From Paraburkholderia sp. C35 (GTDB lineage: Bacteria > Pseudomonadota > Gammaproteobacteria > Burkholderiales > Burkholderiaceae), in the NCBI RefSeq assembly GCF_003121405.1, contig NZ_QBUY01000080.1, positions 1-42,289 on the forward strand: a stretch of 42,289 bases of DNA. Direction: 5' to 3'. The position numbers were made by a program, and so were the translations under genes. Shown in pieces: positions 26,665 through 37,028 of this stretch. Within the stretch, counting starts at the first letter, position 1. Each line of letters opens with the position of its first letter. The notes under the pieces were generated by a model. That model did not search any database and was not told the origin of the DNA. It worked only from the letters and a program-made list of their open reading frames with translations.

Positions 26665-26707
26665 CGGGCCGATGACCGGAAACGCCTCCGTTCCGGGCAT
26701 CGGCCCG
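26665..26707 (+). terminator. Long GC-rich hairpin after the peroxiredoxin
   Basis: CGGGCCGATG (26665-26674) pairs with CATCGGCCCG (26698-26707), then after one A/G mismatch CCGGAA (26676-26681) pairs with TTCCGG (26691-26696) around a nine-base loop. That is a 16-bp stem with one mismatch. No T run follows, so it may be a transcript-end structure rather than a classical terminator. Confidence 0.5.
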
Positions 26708-26804
26708 TCACGCTTCCCGATTAGGTAACGTAGCGAAACAGATTGAAACGCCAGCGCAACGACGCTCCGGAGTCGATTGGAGTATACTTCGTGCTATGAA
26801 TTAA

Positions 26805-26824
26805 AAAATCCTGATTAGGATTTT
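26805..26824. repeat. Perfect palindromic hairpin in the lpxC leader
   Basis: AAAATCCT-GATT-AGGATTTT is a perfect 8-bp inverted repeat with a 4-base loop, directly downstream of the putative lpxC -10 sequences and 20 bases before the start codon. It could be an operator or an RNA hairpin. On the minus strand it ends in six T residues. Confidence 0.7.
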
Positions 26825-26844
26825 CAATCGAATAGAAGACCACC

Positions 26845-27762
26845 ATGTTGAAGCAGCGCACTATCAAACAGATCGTCAAGACGGTCGGCATCGGCGTCCA
26901 CTCGGGCCGCAAGGTTGAGTTGACGCTCCGCCCGGCGGCGCCGGACACGGGCATTGTGTTCTCGCGCGTGGATTTGGCCACGCCGGTGGACATTCCCGCG
27001 TCGGCGATGTCGATTGGCGATACGCGCCTCGCATCGGTGTTGCAGAAAGACGGCGCGCGCGTGTCGACGATCGAACACCTGATGTCCGCGTGCGCGGGCC
27101 TCGGGATCGACAATCTGTACGTCGACGTGACGGCCGAAGAAATTCCTATCATGGACGGCAGCGCAGCGTCCTTCGTGTTCCTGATCCAGTCGGCGGGCAT
27201 CGAAGAACAGAACGCGGCGAAGAAGTTCATCAAGGTGACCAAGCCGGTCGAAATCCGCGACGGCGACAAGTTCGCACGTCTTGACCCGTATTTCGGCTTC
27301 AAGCTGAAGTTCACGATTGACTTCCGCCATCCGGCTGTCGATAAAACCGGCCAGTCGCTGGAAGTGGATTTCGCGAATACGTCGTATGTGCGTGAAATCG
27401 CGCGTGCCCGTACGTTTGGCTTTGCGCATGAAGTCGAAATGATGCGTGAGCTGGGTCTGGCGCGCGGCGGCAGCATGGACAACGCGATCGTGCTCGACGA
27501 GTACCGCATCCTGAACAACGACGGCCTGCGTTACGACGACGAGTTCGTGAAGCACAAGATGCTGGACGCAATCGGCGATCTTTATGTGGTCGGTCACCCG
27601 CTGCTCGCGTCGTATGACGCGTACAAGTCGGGTCACGGCCTGAACAACGCGCTGCTGCGCGAACTGCTGGCGCACGAAGATTCGTACGAAATCGTCACTT
27701 TCGACGATCCGCAGAAGGCGCCGCGCGGTTTTGCGTATGACACGCAGACGGCGTTTGCCTGA
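26845..27762 (+). CDS. lpxC: UDP-3-O-acyl-N-acetylglucosamine deacetylase
   Basis: This 305-residue zinc enzyme catalyses the committed step of lipid A synthesis in the cytoplasm. Zinc ligands are H78 (in TIEHLMSA, next to catalytic E77), H237 and D241 (HKMLDAIGD), and the catalytic H264 lies in KSGHGLNNALL. The N-terminal QRTIKQIVKTVGIGVHSG is the family signature. The ATG is weakly placed after ACCACC, and no strong ribosome binding site is seen. It is expressed separately from ftsZ by context. Confidence 0.97.
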   Translation: MLKQRTIKQIVKTVGIGVHSGRKVELTLRPAAPDTGIVFSRVDLATPVDIPASAMSIGDTRLASVLQKDGARVSTIEHLMSACAGLGIDNLYVDVTAEEIPIMDGSAASFVFLIQSAGIEEQNAAKKFIKVTKPVEIRDGDKFARLDPYFGFKLKFTIDFRHPAVDKTGQSLEVDFANTSYVREIARARTFGFAHEVEMMRELGLARGGSMDNAIVLDEYRILNNDGLRYDDEFVKHKMLDAIGDLYVVGHPLLASYDAYKSGHGLNNALLRELLAHEDSYEIVTFDDPQKAPRGFAYDTQTAFA

Positions 27763-27795
27763 AGCGTCGAGCGGTAGAGCGCTACAGCGGTAAAG

Positions 27796-27823
27796 AAAAA
27801 GCGGCCTGAACGGCCGCTTTTTT
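27796..27823. terminator. Bidirectional terminator between lpxC and the DUF721 gene
   Basis: GCGGCC (27801-27806) pairs with GGCCGC (27812-27817), with five A residues before it and six T residues after it, so it can end transcripts from both convergent genes. Confidence 0.9.
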
Positions 27824-27847
27824 CATTTCAGCGCGCGCCCGACGCAC

Positions 27848-28351
27848 TCACTTCCGATGTCGCGCCGCCATGCGCGCCAACGCTTCCTGCAACGGCGACG
27901 GTTCCAGCGATTCGCTCAGTTCGTGGAGCGCGTCGGCACCTATACGCGACATGAGCGCCTGCTTGGCGCGCGGCGGCTCCTTCACTGCTTGCGGACGCAC
28001 CCGAATTTTCAGCGCATTGACCGGCCAGCCGCGCTGCTGCAACTCCGCTAGCAGCCGCGGTTCGAGATGCCGAAGCCGCGCGGCAAGCGCATTGTGCGCG
28101 GCGAACAGCGCGAGCACGCCGTCCTTGATGAAACCGGGTTCGACGCTGGTGGCCAGATAGTCGGGCAGTAATTGCGCCAGATCGCGTTCGAGGGCAGCGA
28201 CCTGCTCGACGCCGGCGCGTAGCGCGGCGAACGCGTCGGTGCGGTTCAAGACCTCGGCGACCGCCTGCGGGCGGCGCACGCCGAACGACTTCGAGCCCAG
28301 TTTTGGACCGGGCTTCAGTGACTGCCTTGAAAACGGTGAGAAACGGCTCAT
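27848..28351 (-). CDS. DUF721 (DciA-like) domain protein
   Basis: From the ATG at 28351 this is a 167-residue protein starting MSRFSPFSRQSLKPGPKLGS. The DUF721 region spans about 45-125 (LERDLAQLLPDYLATSVEPGFIKDGVL... and LRHLEPRLLAEL). DUF721 proteins include DciA, the loader of the DnaB replicative helicase in bacteria lacking DnaC; whether this one has that role is inference. Longer in-frame starts up to 28516 run through the promoter DNA and look wrong in composition. It converges with lpxC and diverges from secA. Confidence 0.85.
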   Translation of the reverse strand: MSRFSPFSRQSLKPGPKLGSKSFGVRRPQAVAEVLNRTDAFAALRAGVEQVAALERDLAQLLPDYLATSVEPGFIKDGVLALFAAHNALAARLRHLEPRLLAELQQRGWPVNALKIRVRPQAVKEPPRAKQALMSRIGADALHELSESLEPSPLQEALARMAARHRK

Positions 28352-28670
28352 CTGGGACTTTGTTAGCAGCCCGCGCCCCGCGCGCGCTCGATGCCGCCAT
28401 TGTAACGTGCGTACCGTGCGGCACCGATGCACATCGTCTGTTCGCGACGTGCCGGACGGTCTTGCCACGTGGCGCTCGCGCCCTGGCCGGATGGCCAGGC
28501 GTCTCGCCGCTGACACAGGCGTACGCGGGGGCGCGTGCTAAAATCCATGATTCGAATTTCTCTTGGACCTAAGCCGCCGAGGCCACTTCGACAACGGGTT
28601 GCAACAAGGTGAAAGGCGGTAAAAAGCCAGCCTTGCAACCCCGCCGAAACCGAGACGCAACCACGATCCG
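28352..28670. promoter_or_regulatory. Divergent DUF721/secA promoter region and structured secA leader
   Basis: No gene is present. For secA there is an extended -10 TGCTAAAAT (28536-28544, TAAAAT is 5/6), with CTGACA at 28510-28515 too far for a normal -35. A 7-bp hairpin CCTGGCC/GGCCAGG sits at 28482-28499 and a 9-bp hairpin at 28596-28641 in the secA leader. Confidence 0.5.
28596..28641 (+). repeat. Stem-loop in the secA 5' leader
   Basis: GGGTTGCAA (28596-28604) is perfectly complementary to TTGCAACCC (28633-28641), and the enclosed segment has a smaller GGC/GCC stem (28615-28617 with 28626-28628). It ends 29 bases before the secA ATG, which has no strong ribosome binding site. Confidence 0.6.
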
Positions 28671-31484
<2,814 letters not shown>

Positions 31485-31589
31485 CACACGAAGGCGGCGC
31501 GCAGTATGCGCGCCGCGTCGTTTGAAGCGTGCATTGCTGGGGATTTCGCGGTGGCGCAGGCCAATCCGGCGCCATCACTTTTGATCCCC

Positions 31590-31611
31590 AATGCCGGCGC
31601 ACGCCGGCATT
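31590..31611 (+). repeat. Perfect palindromic hairpin between secA and argJ
   Basis: AATGCCGGCG-CA-CGCCGGCATT is a perfect 10-bp inverted repeat with a two-base centre. It lies about 105 bases after secA and 22 bases before argJ. Only TTC follows, so it is an imperfect terminator candidate or a REP-like element. Confidence 0.65.
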
Positions 31612-31633
31612 TCAGTCTCGACAGGTCGCAAAC

Positions 31634-32875
31634 ATGGCTGTCAATTTCCCCTCGATCGATCCCGCTCAACTCCATCCCGTCGCCGGCGTCACGCTAGGCT
31701 GGGCCGAGGCGAATATCCGCAAGCCGAACCGCAAGGACGTGCTCGTCATTTCCGTCGACGAAGGCGCGACGGTCGCGGGCGTGTTTACGTTGAACCGGTT
31801 CTGCGCGGCGCCTGTGACGGTATGCCGCGAGCATCTGGAAAAAGTACGCACCGGCGGCAAGGGCATCCGCGCGCTGGTCGTGAACACGGGCAACGCGAAT
31901 GCAGGCACAGGTGAGCCGGGCATGGTGGCGGCGCGCGAAACGTGCGACGAACTGGCGCGTCTCGCGGGTATCGAGCCGCAGCAGGTGCTGCCGTTCTCGA
32001 CGGGCGTGATTCTGGAGCCGCTGCCCGTTGACCGTCTGAAGGCCGGCTTGCCCGCTGCGCTGGCGAATCGTCAGGCCGCGCACTGGTACGACGCGGCGCA
32101 AGCCATCATGACCACGGATACCTTGCCGAAGGCCGTGTCGCGCCAGGTGAAGATCGACGGCCATACGATCACGATGACGGGCATCAGCAAGGGCGCGGGC
32201 ATGATCAAGCCGAACATGGCAACCATGCTCGGCTTCCTCGCGTTCGACGCCAACGTCGCGCAGCCGGTGCTCGATCAACTGGTCAAAGAAGTCGCGGATC
32301 GCTCGTTCAACTGCGTCACGATCGACGGCGATACGTCGACCAACGACTCGTTCATCCTGATTGCGTCGGGCAAGTCGAGCCTGCCCGCGATCACATCGAC
32401 GGATTCGCCGGCGTACGTCGCGCTGCGCGAAGCCGTGACGGAAACGGCGCAGACGCTCTCGCAACTGATCGTGCGCGACGGCGAGGGCGCGACCAAGTTC
32501 ATGACGGTGCAGGTCGAAGGCGGCGCGAGCGTTGCTGAATGCCGCCAGATTGCTTATGCAATCGGCCATTCGCCGCTCGTGAAGACGGCATTCTATGCAT
32601 CGGACCCCAACCTCGGCCGCATTCTGGCCGCGATCGGCTATGCGGGCGTGACGGACCTCGACGTTGGCAAGATCGATCTGTATCTCGACGATGTGCTGGT
32701 TGCGAAGGCTGGCGGACGCAATCCCGAGTACAAGGAAGAAGACGGGCAGCGCGTGATGAAGAAGGCGGAGATCCTGATTCGCGTCGTGCTCGGCCGCGGC
32801 GATGCGCAGGCAACGATCTGGACCTGCGATCTCTCGCACGACTACGTGAGCATCAACGCCGATTACCGCTCCTGA
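31634..32875 (+). CDS. argJ: Bifunctional ornithine acetyltransferase/N-acetylglutamate synthase
   Basis: This 413-residue protein recycles the acetyl group in arginine synthesis (ornithine acetyltransferase) and often also makes N-acetylglutamate. It is autocatalytically split; the cleavage site is in KPNMATMLGF between A196 and T197, T197 becoming the nucleophile of the beta chain. SKGAGMI and TIDGDTSTND are also conserved. The ATG at 31634 gives the normal N-terminus; the frame runs further upstream without homology. An AGGT-type ribosome binding site precedes it. Confidence 0.95.
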   Translation: MAVNFPSIDPAQLHPVAGVTLGWAEANIRKPNRKDVLVISVDEGATVAGVFTLNRFCAAPVTVCREHLEKVRTGGKGIRALVVNTGNANAGTGEPGMVAARETCDELARLAGIEPQQVLPFSTGVILEPLPVDRLKAGLPAALANRQAAHWYDAAQAIMTTDTLPKAVSRQVKIDGHTITMTGISKGAGMIKPNMATMLGFLAFDANVAQPVLDQLVKEVADRSFNCVTIDGDTSTNDSFILIASGKSSLPAITSTDSPAYVALREAVTETAQTLSQLIVRDGEGATKFMTVQVEGGASVAECRQIAYAIGHSPLVKTAFYASDPNLGRILAAIGYAGVTDLDVGKIDLYLDDVLVAKAGGRNPEYKEEDGQRVMKKAEILIRVVLGRGDAQATIWTCDLSHDYVSINADYRS

Positions 32876-32890
32876 TTCCCGCTTATCTCA

Positions 32891-33760
32891 ATGGACAAAC
32901 TCGAACAATTCCTGACTCGTGCCGAGGCCGTGCTGGTGCGGCTCGAAGCGATGCTTCCGCCTGCGGCGCCTGAAATCGACTGGTCGGCGGCCGTGGCGTT
33001 TCGCTGGCGCAAGCGCCAGGGGCGCGGTTATCTGCAGCCGGTGCCCGCCATTTCGCTGATTTCGCTCGACGACCTGCAGAACATCGATCGCCAGAAAAAC
33101 CTGATCGAGCAGAACACGAAGCAGTTCGTCAACAAACAGCCGGCCAATAACGTGCTGCTGACGGGCGCGCGTGGCACGGGCAAATCGTCGCTGATCAAGG
33201 CGTGCCTGAACGCGTATTCGAAGGACGGCTTGCGTCTGATCGAAGTCGACAAGGACGATCTGCACGATCTCGGCGATATCGTCGATCTGATTTCAGCGCG
33301 CCCCGAGCGCTTCATCGTGTTCTGCGACGATCTTTCGTTCGAAGAAGGCGAATCGGGCTACAAGGCGTTGAAAGTGGCGCTCGACGGTTCGGTCGCCGCG
33401 CAGTCAGACAACGTGCTGATTTACGCGACGTCGAATCGCCGTCATCTGCTGCCCGAGTATATGAGCGACAACGAGACGTACAAGCACACGTCCGATGGCG
33501 AGATTCATCCCGGCGAAGTGGTCGAGGAGAAGATTTCGCTGTCCGAGCGCTTTGGCTTGTGGGTCAGCTTCTATCCGTTCAAGCAGGACGACTATCTGTC
33601 GATCGTCGCGCACTGGCTGCATCACTTCGGCTGCAACGATGCCGATGTCGAAGCGGCGCGCGGCGATGCGCTGATCTGGGCGCTGGAACGTGGTTCGCGT
33701 TCGGGGCGTGTGGCGTGGCAGTTCGCGCGCGACTGGTCGGGCAAGCGGGCGCAAGCATGA
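32891..33760 (+). CDS. DUF815 family AAA ATPase
   Basis: This 289-residue protein has a Walker A motif GARGTGKSS (92-100), Walker B FIVFCDDLSF (141-150) and the TSNRRHLLPEYMSDN segment (near 175-190) typical of the DUF815 ATP-binding family (AAA+ fold). There is no signal peptide or membrane helix. The biological function is not established for the family in bacteria. It follows argJ by 15 bases and its TGA overlaps the start of the Nudix gene (ATGA), so the two are probably co-translated. Confidence 0.85.
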   Translation: MDKLEQFLTRAEAVLVRLEAMLPPAAPEIDWSAAVAFRWRKRQGRGYLQPVPAISLISLDDLQNIDRQKNLIEQNTKQFVNKQPANNVLLTGARGTGKSSLIKACLNAYSKDGLRLIEVDKDDLHDLGDIVDLISARPERFIVFCDDLSFEEGESGYKALKVALDGSVAAQSDNVLIYATSNRRHLLPEYMSDNETYKHTSDGEIHPGEVVEEKISLSERFGLWVSFYPFKQDDYLSIVAHWLHHFGCNDADVEAARGDALIWALERGSRSGRVAWQFARDWSGKRAQA

Positions 33761-34191
33761 GCGATGCAGCGCAAAACGGCACCCGCGAGGTGAACGAAGC
33801 GGGCCGGCCGGTCACGGAAGTGGCCGTCGGTGTGCTCGTGCAGCCCGATGGTCGCTATCTGCTCGCGCAGCGCCCGGCGGGGAAGCCGTACGAAGGCTAT
33901 TGGGAATTTCCGGGCGGCAAGCTCGAACCGGGTGAAACGGTGGAAGCGGCGCTGGCTCGTGAGCTTCACGAAGAACTCGGCATCGACGTGCAGGCGAGTC
34001 ACCGTTGGCATGTGCTCGAGCATGACTATCCACACGCGTACGTGCGGCTTTACTTCTGCAAGGTGACGGCGTGGGATGGCGAGCCGCATGGACGCGAAGG
34101 TCAGGCGTTCGCTTGGCAGACCTTGCCGGCTAGTGTGTCGCCGCTATTGCCCGCAACGATTCCCGTGCTGGATTGGTTGGCGGCGGAGTGA
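33757..34191 (+). CDS. Nudix hydrolase (MutT-like, 8-oxo-dGTP diphosphatase)
   Basis: This 144-residue protein has a perfect Nudix box, GGKLEPGETVEAALARELHEELGI, at about 51-74. EFPGGK before the box and the single-domain length of about 130-145 resemble MutT, which hydrolyses 8-oxo-dGTP to prevent A-to-C mutation; other nucleotide substrates are possible. The ATG at 33757 overlaps the ATPase stop. The frame upstream lies inside that gene and is not coding. A strong terminator follows. Confidence 0.9.
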   Translation: MSDAAQNGTREVNEAGRPVTEVAVGVLVQPDGRYLLAQRPAGKPYEGYWEFPGGKLEPGETVEAALARELHEELGIDVQASHRWHVLEHDYPHAYVRLYFCKVTAWDGEPHGREGQAFAWQTLPASVSPLLPATIPVLDWLAAE

Positions 34192-34195
34192 ATGG

Positions 34196-34227
34196 AAAAC
34201 GGAGCCGTGAGCGGCTCCGTTTTTTTT
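34196..34227. terminator. Bidirectional terminator between Nudix gene and yacG
   Basis: AAAACGGAGCCG (34196-34207) and CGGCTCCGTTTT (34212-34223) form a 12-bp stem with loop TGAG and eight T residues from 34220. The A run at the start lets it end minus-strand transcripts too. Confidence 0.93.
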
Positions 34228-34256
34228 CGTCGGCGAACGACGTGCAATGACCCCGT

Positions 34257-34451
34257 TCAGTGCGAGCGATGCTCGCCGGGTGCGTCGTCTGAGGGCGGTT
34301 CTTCGTCCGTGCCGCCGATCTTGTACTTTTCGGCCGCCCACGCGCCGAGATCGATCTGCTTGCAGCGCTCGGAACAGAACGGACGGAAGCGGTTCTCGGG
34401 AGTCCAGCGGACATCCTTTCCGCAGCTAGGGCATTTGACTACAGTGGCCAT
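34257..34451 (-). CDS. yacG: DNA gyrase inhibitor YacG
   Basis: This 64-residue zinc protein binds GyrB and inhibits DNA gyrase in E. coli. Four cysteines form the zinc site: C7 and C10 (KCPSC) and C26 and C30 (FCSERC). IDLGAWAAEKYKIGG is the conserved helix-and-turn segment and the acidic tail EEPPSDDAPGE is usual. It lies 59 bases after zapD, as in many proteobacteria (coaE-zapD-yacG). Confidence 0.93.
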   Translation of the reverse strand: MATVVKCPSCGKDVRWTPENRFRPFCSERCKQIDLGAWAAEKYKIGGTDEEPPSDDAPGEHRSH

Positions 34452-34510
34452 ACGTTCAAGCGTTTAATCGCAAACTTTGAGACCACGCAAATGAGGGCAT
34501 TTGCGTCGGA

Positions 34511-35266
34511 TTAAAGACTACACAGCGTCAACTGGAACGGCACGTCGACATCGACGGCACGCGGACGCAAATCGCCGTCCTGCACCGTGAAGCGCACCCA
34601 CAGCATGTACTTGTTGGCGCTCGCTTCCGGAATTACCCGCAATTCCGGTGCCACGCGCACCTGCATCAGCTGATAGGTCCGGCCCGACAACATCTGCTGA
34701 TAACTGCCCTGCATCGCCATGACCTTCGACGCCTGGCCCGATTCGCGAGCCAGCCGCAATACGATTGCAGCCGCATCGCGCAGCGGCAAAAGTGGCATGA
34801 CCCACTTGGCGATGTCCTGCCGACGCTGATCTGGATGCGTCTGCTGCCACGCGTAGTAAGACGGAAGATCGAACTTGCAGGTGCCGCCAGGAATAATGGC
34901 GCGGCTACGGATGCTGGCAAGCCATTCGTTATCAGCAAGATGTTGACCCGTCTTGCCCTGCATTTGCGTCAGCCCGGCGAGCGTCTGTTCGATTTCGCCG
35001 AGCACGGCTTCGAGCGCATTCTGCTCGATGCCGGGATTGCCACGAAACGGAGCGAGCGTTTGACGCTGCCGCTCCAGTTCTTTCATCAGATCGGATTTGA
35101 GATCCGCGCGGCCCGCGACTTCCGAGATTTCGAACAGCGTAGTCAGCGCGACGTGATGTTCCCTGGCATCTTCCTGAGTCAGAAAGAACGTGAAGCGCTC
35201 GAACAGATCTTCGAGGCGCAGCAGCGTCCGGATTCGCTCATTGAAGGGATACTCGTAAAGAATCAA
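34511..35266 (-). CDS. zapD: Cell division protein ZapD
   Basis: This 251-residue cytoplasmic FtsZ-bundling protein (formerly YacF) has the helical N-terminal half (RLEDLFERFTFFLTQ...) and the conserved IIPGGTCKFDLPSYYAW (about 134-150), then a beta-rich C-terminal half ending PFQLTLCSL. The start is TTG at 35266, since the reading frame is closed upstream by TAG with no ATG or GTG. A GAGGCGAG segment about 6-13 bases upstream is the probable ribosome binding site. The TTG overlaps the stop of a 15-codon open frame. Its client FtsZ is about 9 kb away. Confidence 0.92.
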   Translation of the reverse strand: MILYEYPFNERIRTLLRLEDLFERFTFFLTQEDAREHHVALTTLFEISEVAGRADLKSDLMKELERQRQTLAPFRGNPGIEQNALEAVLGEIEQTLAGLTQMQGKTGQHLADNEWLASIRSRAIIPGGTCKFDLPSYYAWQQTHPDQRRQDIAKWVMPLLPLRDAAAIVLRLARESGQASKVMAMQGSYQQMLSGRTYQLMQVRVAPELRVIPEASANKYMLWVRFTVQDGDLRPRAVDVDVPFQLTLCSL

Positions 35267-35461
35267 GCGGGCTCGCCTCGGGCGTGGTCGGTGACGGAAT
35301 TGCAGGACATTCTAATGCCGTGAGACTACCGTCGCAATCACACACTTTTTCGGCGAGCTTTAGACAATTTTTGCGCGGTATTACGCGCATTCGTTGCGTG
35401 CAGAGCGTGTTCCCGACAACATGCGTCCGCATTACAGACATCGGACAGAATCGCTCACGGC
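35267..35461 (-). promoter_or_regulatory. coaE-zapD intergenic region
   Basis: This 195-bp gap is upstream of zapD and downstream of coaE. It holds a 15-codon open frame (35263-35310) but no recognisable gene. No clear promoter or terminator was identified. Confidence 0.4.
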
Positions 35462-36064
35462 TTAGGCGCGCGCGAGCGAAACATACGTGTTGTGAAGGCG
35501 TTCGACATCGACATCGATGGCTTCGAGCGTGCGGTTATCGTTGACGATCACGTCGTCGGCAGCGGCGAGGCGAGCTTCGCGCGTGGCCTGGCGCGCGATG
35601 ATCGCGAGCACCTGTTCACGTGTAAACGCATTGCGGCGTATGACGCGCGTAATCTGCGTTTCGACGCTGCAATCGACGGTGAGCACGCGATTCACGCGCG
35701 TTTTCCAGTTACCCGACTCGACCAGCAACGGCACCACCACGATCACATAAGGTCCGGATGCTGCTTCGCGCTGGCGTTCGGTCTCGGCGCGAATCAACGG
35801 ATGCGTAATTGCTTCGAGGCGCTTGCGCGCTGTCTCGTCGCTGAACACGAGCGTCCGCATCTGGGCGCGATCGAGCGAGCCGTCTGCCGCGACGAACGAG
35901 GAGCCGAATTCCGCCGCGATGGGCGCCATCGCGAGACCGTGCGGTGCAGTGATGCTGTGCGCGATCACGTCGGTATCGACGAGTGTTACGCCGCGTTTGG
36001 CGAACAGATCGGCGACAGTGGACTTGCCGCTGCCGATGCCACCCGTCAGTCCAACAGCAAACAT
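35462..36064 (-). CDS. coaE: Dephospho-CoA kinase
   Basis: This 200-residue P-loop kinase carries out the last step of coenzyme A synthesis, phosphorylating dephospho-CoA. The motif GLTGGIGSGKST (5-16) is at the N-terminus, with DTDVIAH (about 31-37) and VVPLLVESGNW following. Length and pattern are typical. It starts three bases after the pilD stop, so the two are in one transcript. Confidence 0.96.
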   Translation of the reverse strand: MFAVGLTGGIGSGKSTVADLFAKRGVTLVDTDVIAHSITAPHGLAMAPIAAEFGSSFVAADGSLDRAQMRTLVFSDETARKRLEAITHPLIRAETERQREAASGPYVIVVVPLLVESGNWKTRVNRVLTVDCSVETQITRVIRRNAFTREQVLAIIARQATREARLAAADDVIVNDNRTLEAIDVDVERLHNTYVSLARA

Positions 36065-36067
36065 GCG

Positions 36068-36997
36068 TCAGCCTCCCAAAGCCATGTAAAGCGGTGTGCC
36101 CAAAAACAGCGTCACGGCGCCGCCTGCCGCGAGAAACGGACCGAAGGGCAGCGGCTCTTCAAAGCGCATGCGACCGATCCATGTCGCCACCAGCCCGACC
36201 ACGGCACCCGTCACGGCAGCGATCAGGATGATCTGCGGCAACGCAGCCCAGCCGAGCCACGCGCCGAGCGCGGCCAGCAGCTTGAAATCGCCATAACCCA
36301 TCCCTTCGACGCCGCGTACGAGCTTGAACAGCCAGTGTACGCACCACAGCGCCAGGTAACCGGCGATGGCGCCGATCACGGCATCCTGCAGGCTCGCGAA
36401 CACCGTATTGAAGTTGACGATCAGGCCGGCCCAGAGCAGCGGCAAGGTCATCGAGTCCGGTAGCAGGTGCGTGTCGATATCGATTGCGCTCATGGCGAGC
36501 AGCGTCGCGCACAGGCCGAACGCAGCGAGCGCGGCACCCGTCGAACCGAAGGTGACGAGCGCGCCGAGCGCCAGCGCTGCGCTCAGCAACTCGATCAGCG
36601 GATAGCGAAAGCTCACGCGCGTCTTGCAGTGCGAGCATCGGCCCCGCAACAGCAGATAGCTGAGCACCGGCAGGTTTTCCCACGCACGCAAAACATGGCC
36701 GCAATGCGGACATGCGCTGCGTGGCAACCAGAGGTTGTAGCGCTCGGGCAGGCCGTCGTCGTCGAAAGCGTGATCCGTTGCGTCGCTCACTTCAGCGCGC
36801 CAGGCGCGTTCGAGCATGATCGGCAAGCGATACACGACAACGTTCAGGAAGCTGCCGATCACCAGGCCGAACACGATGACAAACGCAATCTGCGCACCCG
36901 CCGGCAATGTGCCGAACGTCGCGCCGAGGCTGTCCGCGAAACGTGCGAGCGGGCCGCTGAAGGAATGTTCTGACACGGACGTGAACGTGGTCGCCAT
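36068..36997 (-). CDS. pilD: Prepilin leader peptidase/N-methyltransferase
   Basis: This 309-residue polytopic aspartyl protease cleaves and N-methylates type IV prepilins and pseudopilins at the inner membrane. It has the zinc-like C96/C99 and C121/C124 pairs of the N-terminal methyltransferase domain, about eight membrane helices, and the catalytic aspartate region AIDIDTHLLPD (D173/D175) plus the GYGDFK motif (D237). A 33-residue N-terminal tail precedes the first helix. It follows pilC by 31 bases. Confidence 0.95.
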   Translation of the reverse strand: MATTFTSVSEHSFSGPLARFADSLGATFGTLPAGAQIAFVIVFGLVIGSFLNVVVYRLPIMLERAWRAEVSDATDHAFDDDGLPERYNLWLPRSACPHCGHVLRAWENLPVLSYLLLRGRCSHCKTRVSFRYPLIELLSAALALGALVTFGSTGAALAAFGLCATLLAMSAIDIDTHLLPDSMTLPLLWAGLIVNFNTVFASLQDAVIGAIAGYLALWCVHWLFKLVRGVEGMGYGDFKLLAALGAWLGWAALPQIILIAAVTGAVVGLVATWIGRMRFEEPLPFGPFLAAGGAVTLFLGTPLYMALGG

Positions 36998-37028
36998 GAT
37001 TGATTGTGTGGATTCGGCTGCGATGCTA

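Larger units (their letters stand above)
26563..26844 (+). promoter_or_regulatory. Structured prx-lpxC intergenic region
   Basis: This 282-bp region has no gene. It holds a long hairpin (26665-26707), a candidate -10 box TATACT (26783-26788, no matching -35 at 17 bp), a TGCTATGAAT extended -10-like sequence (26792-26801) and a perfect 8-bp palindromic hairpin (26805-26824) just before lpxC. The two -10 candidates are the probable lpxC promoter elements. Confidence 0.5.
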
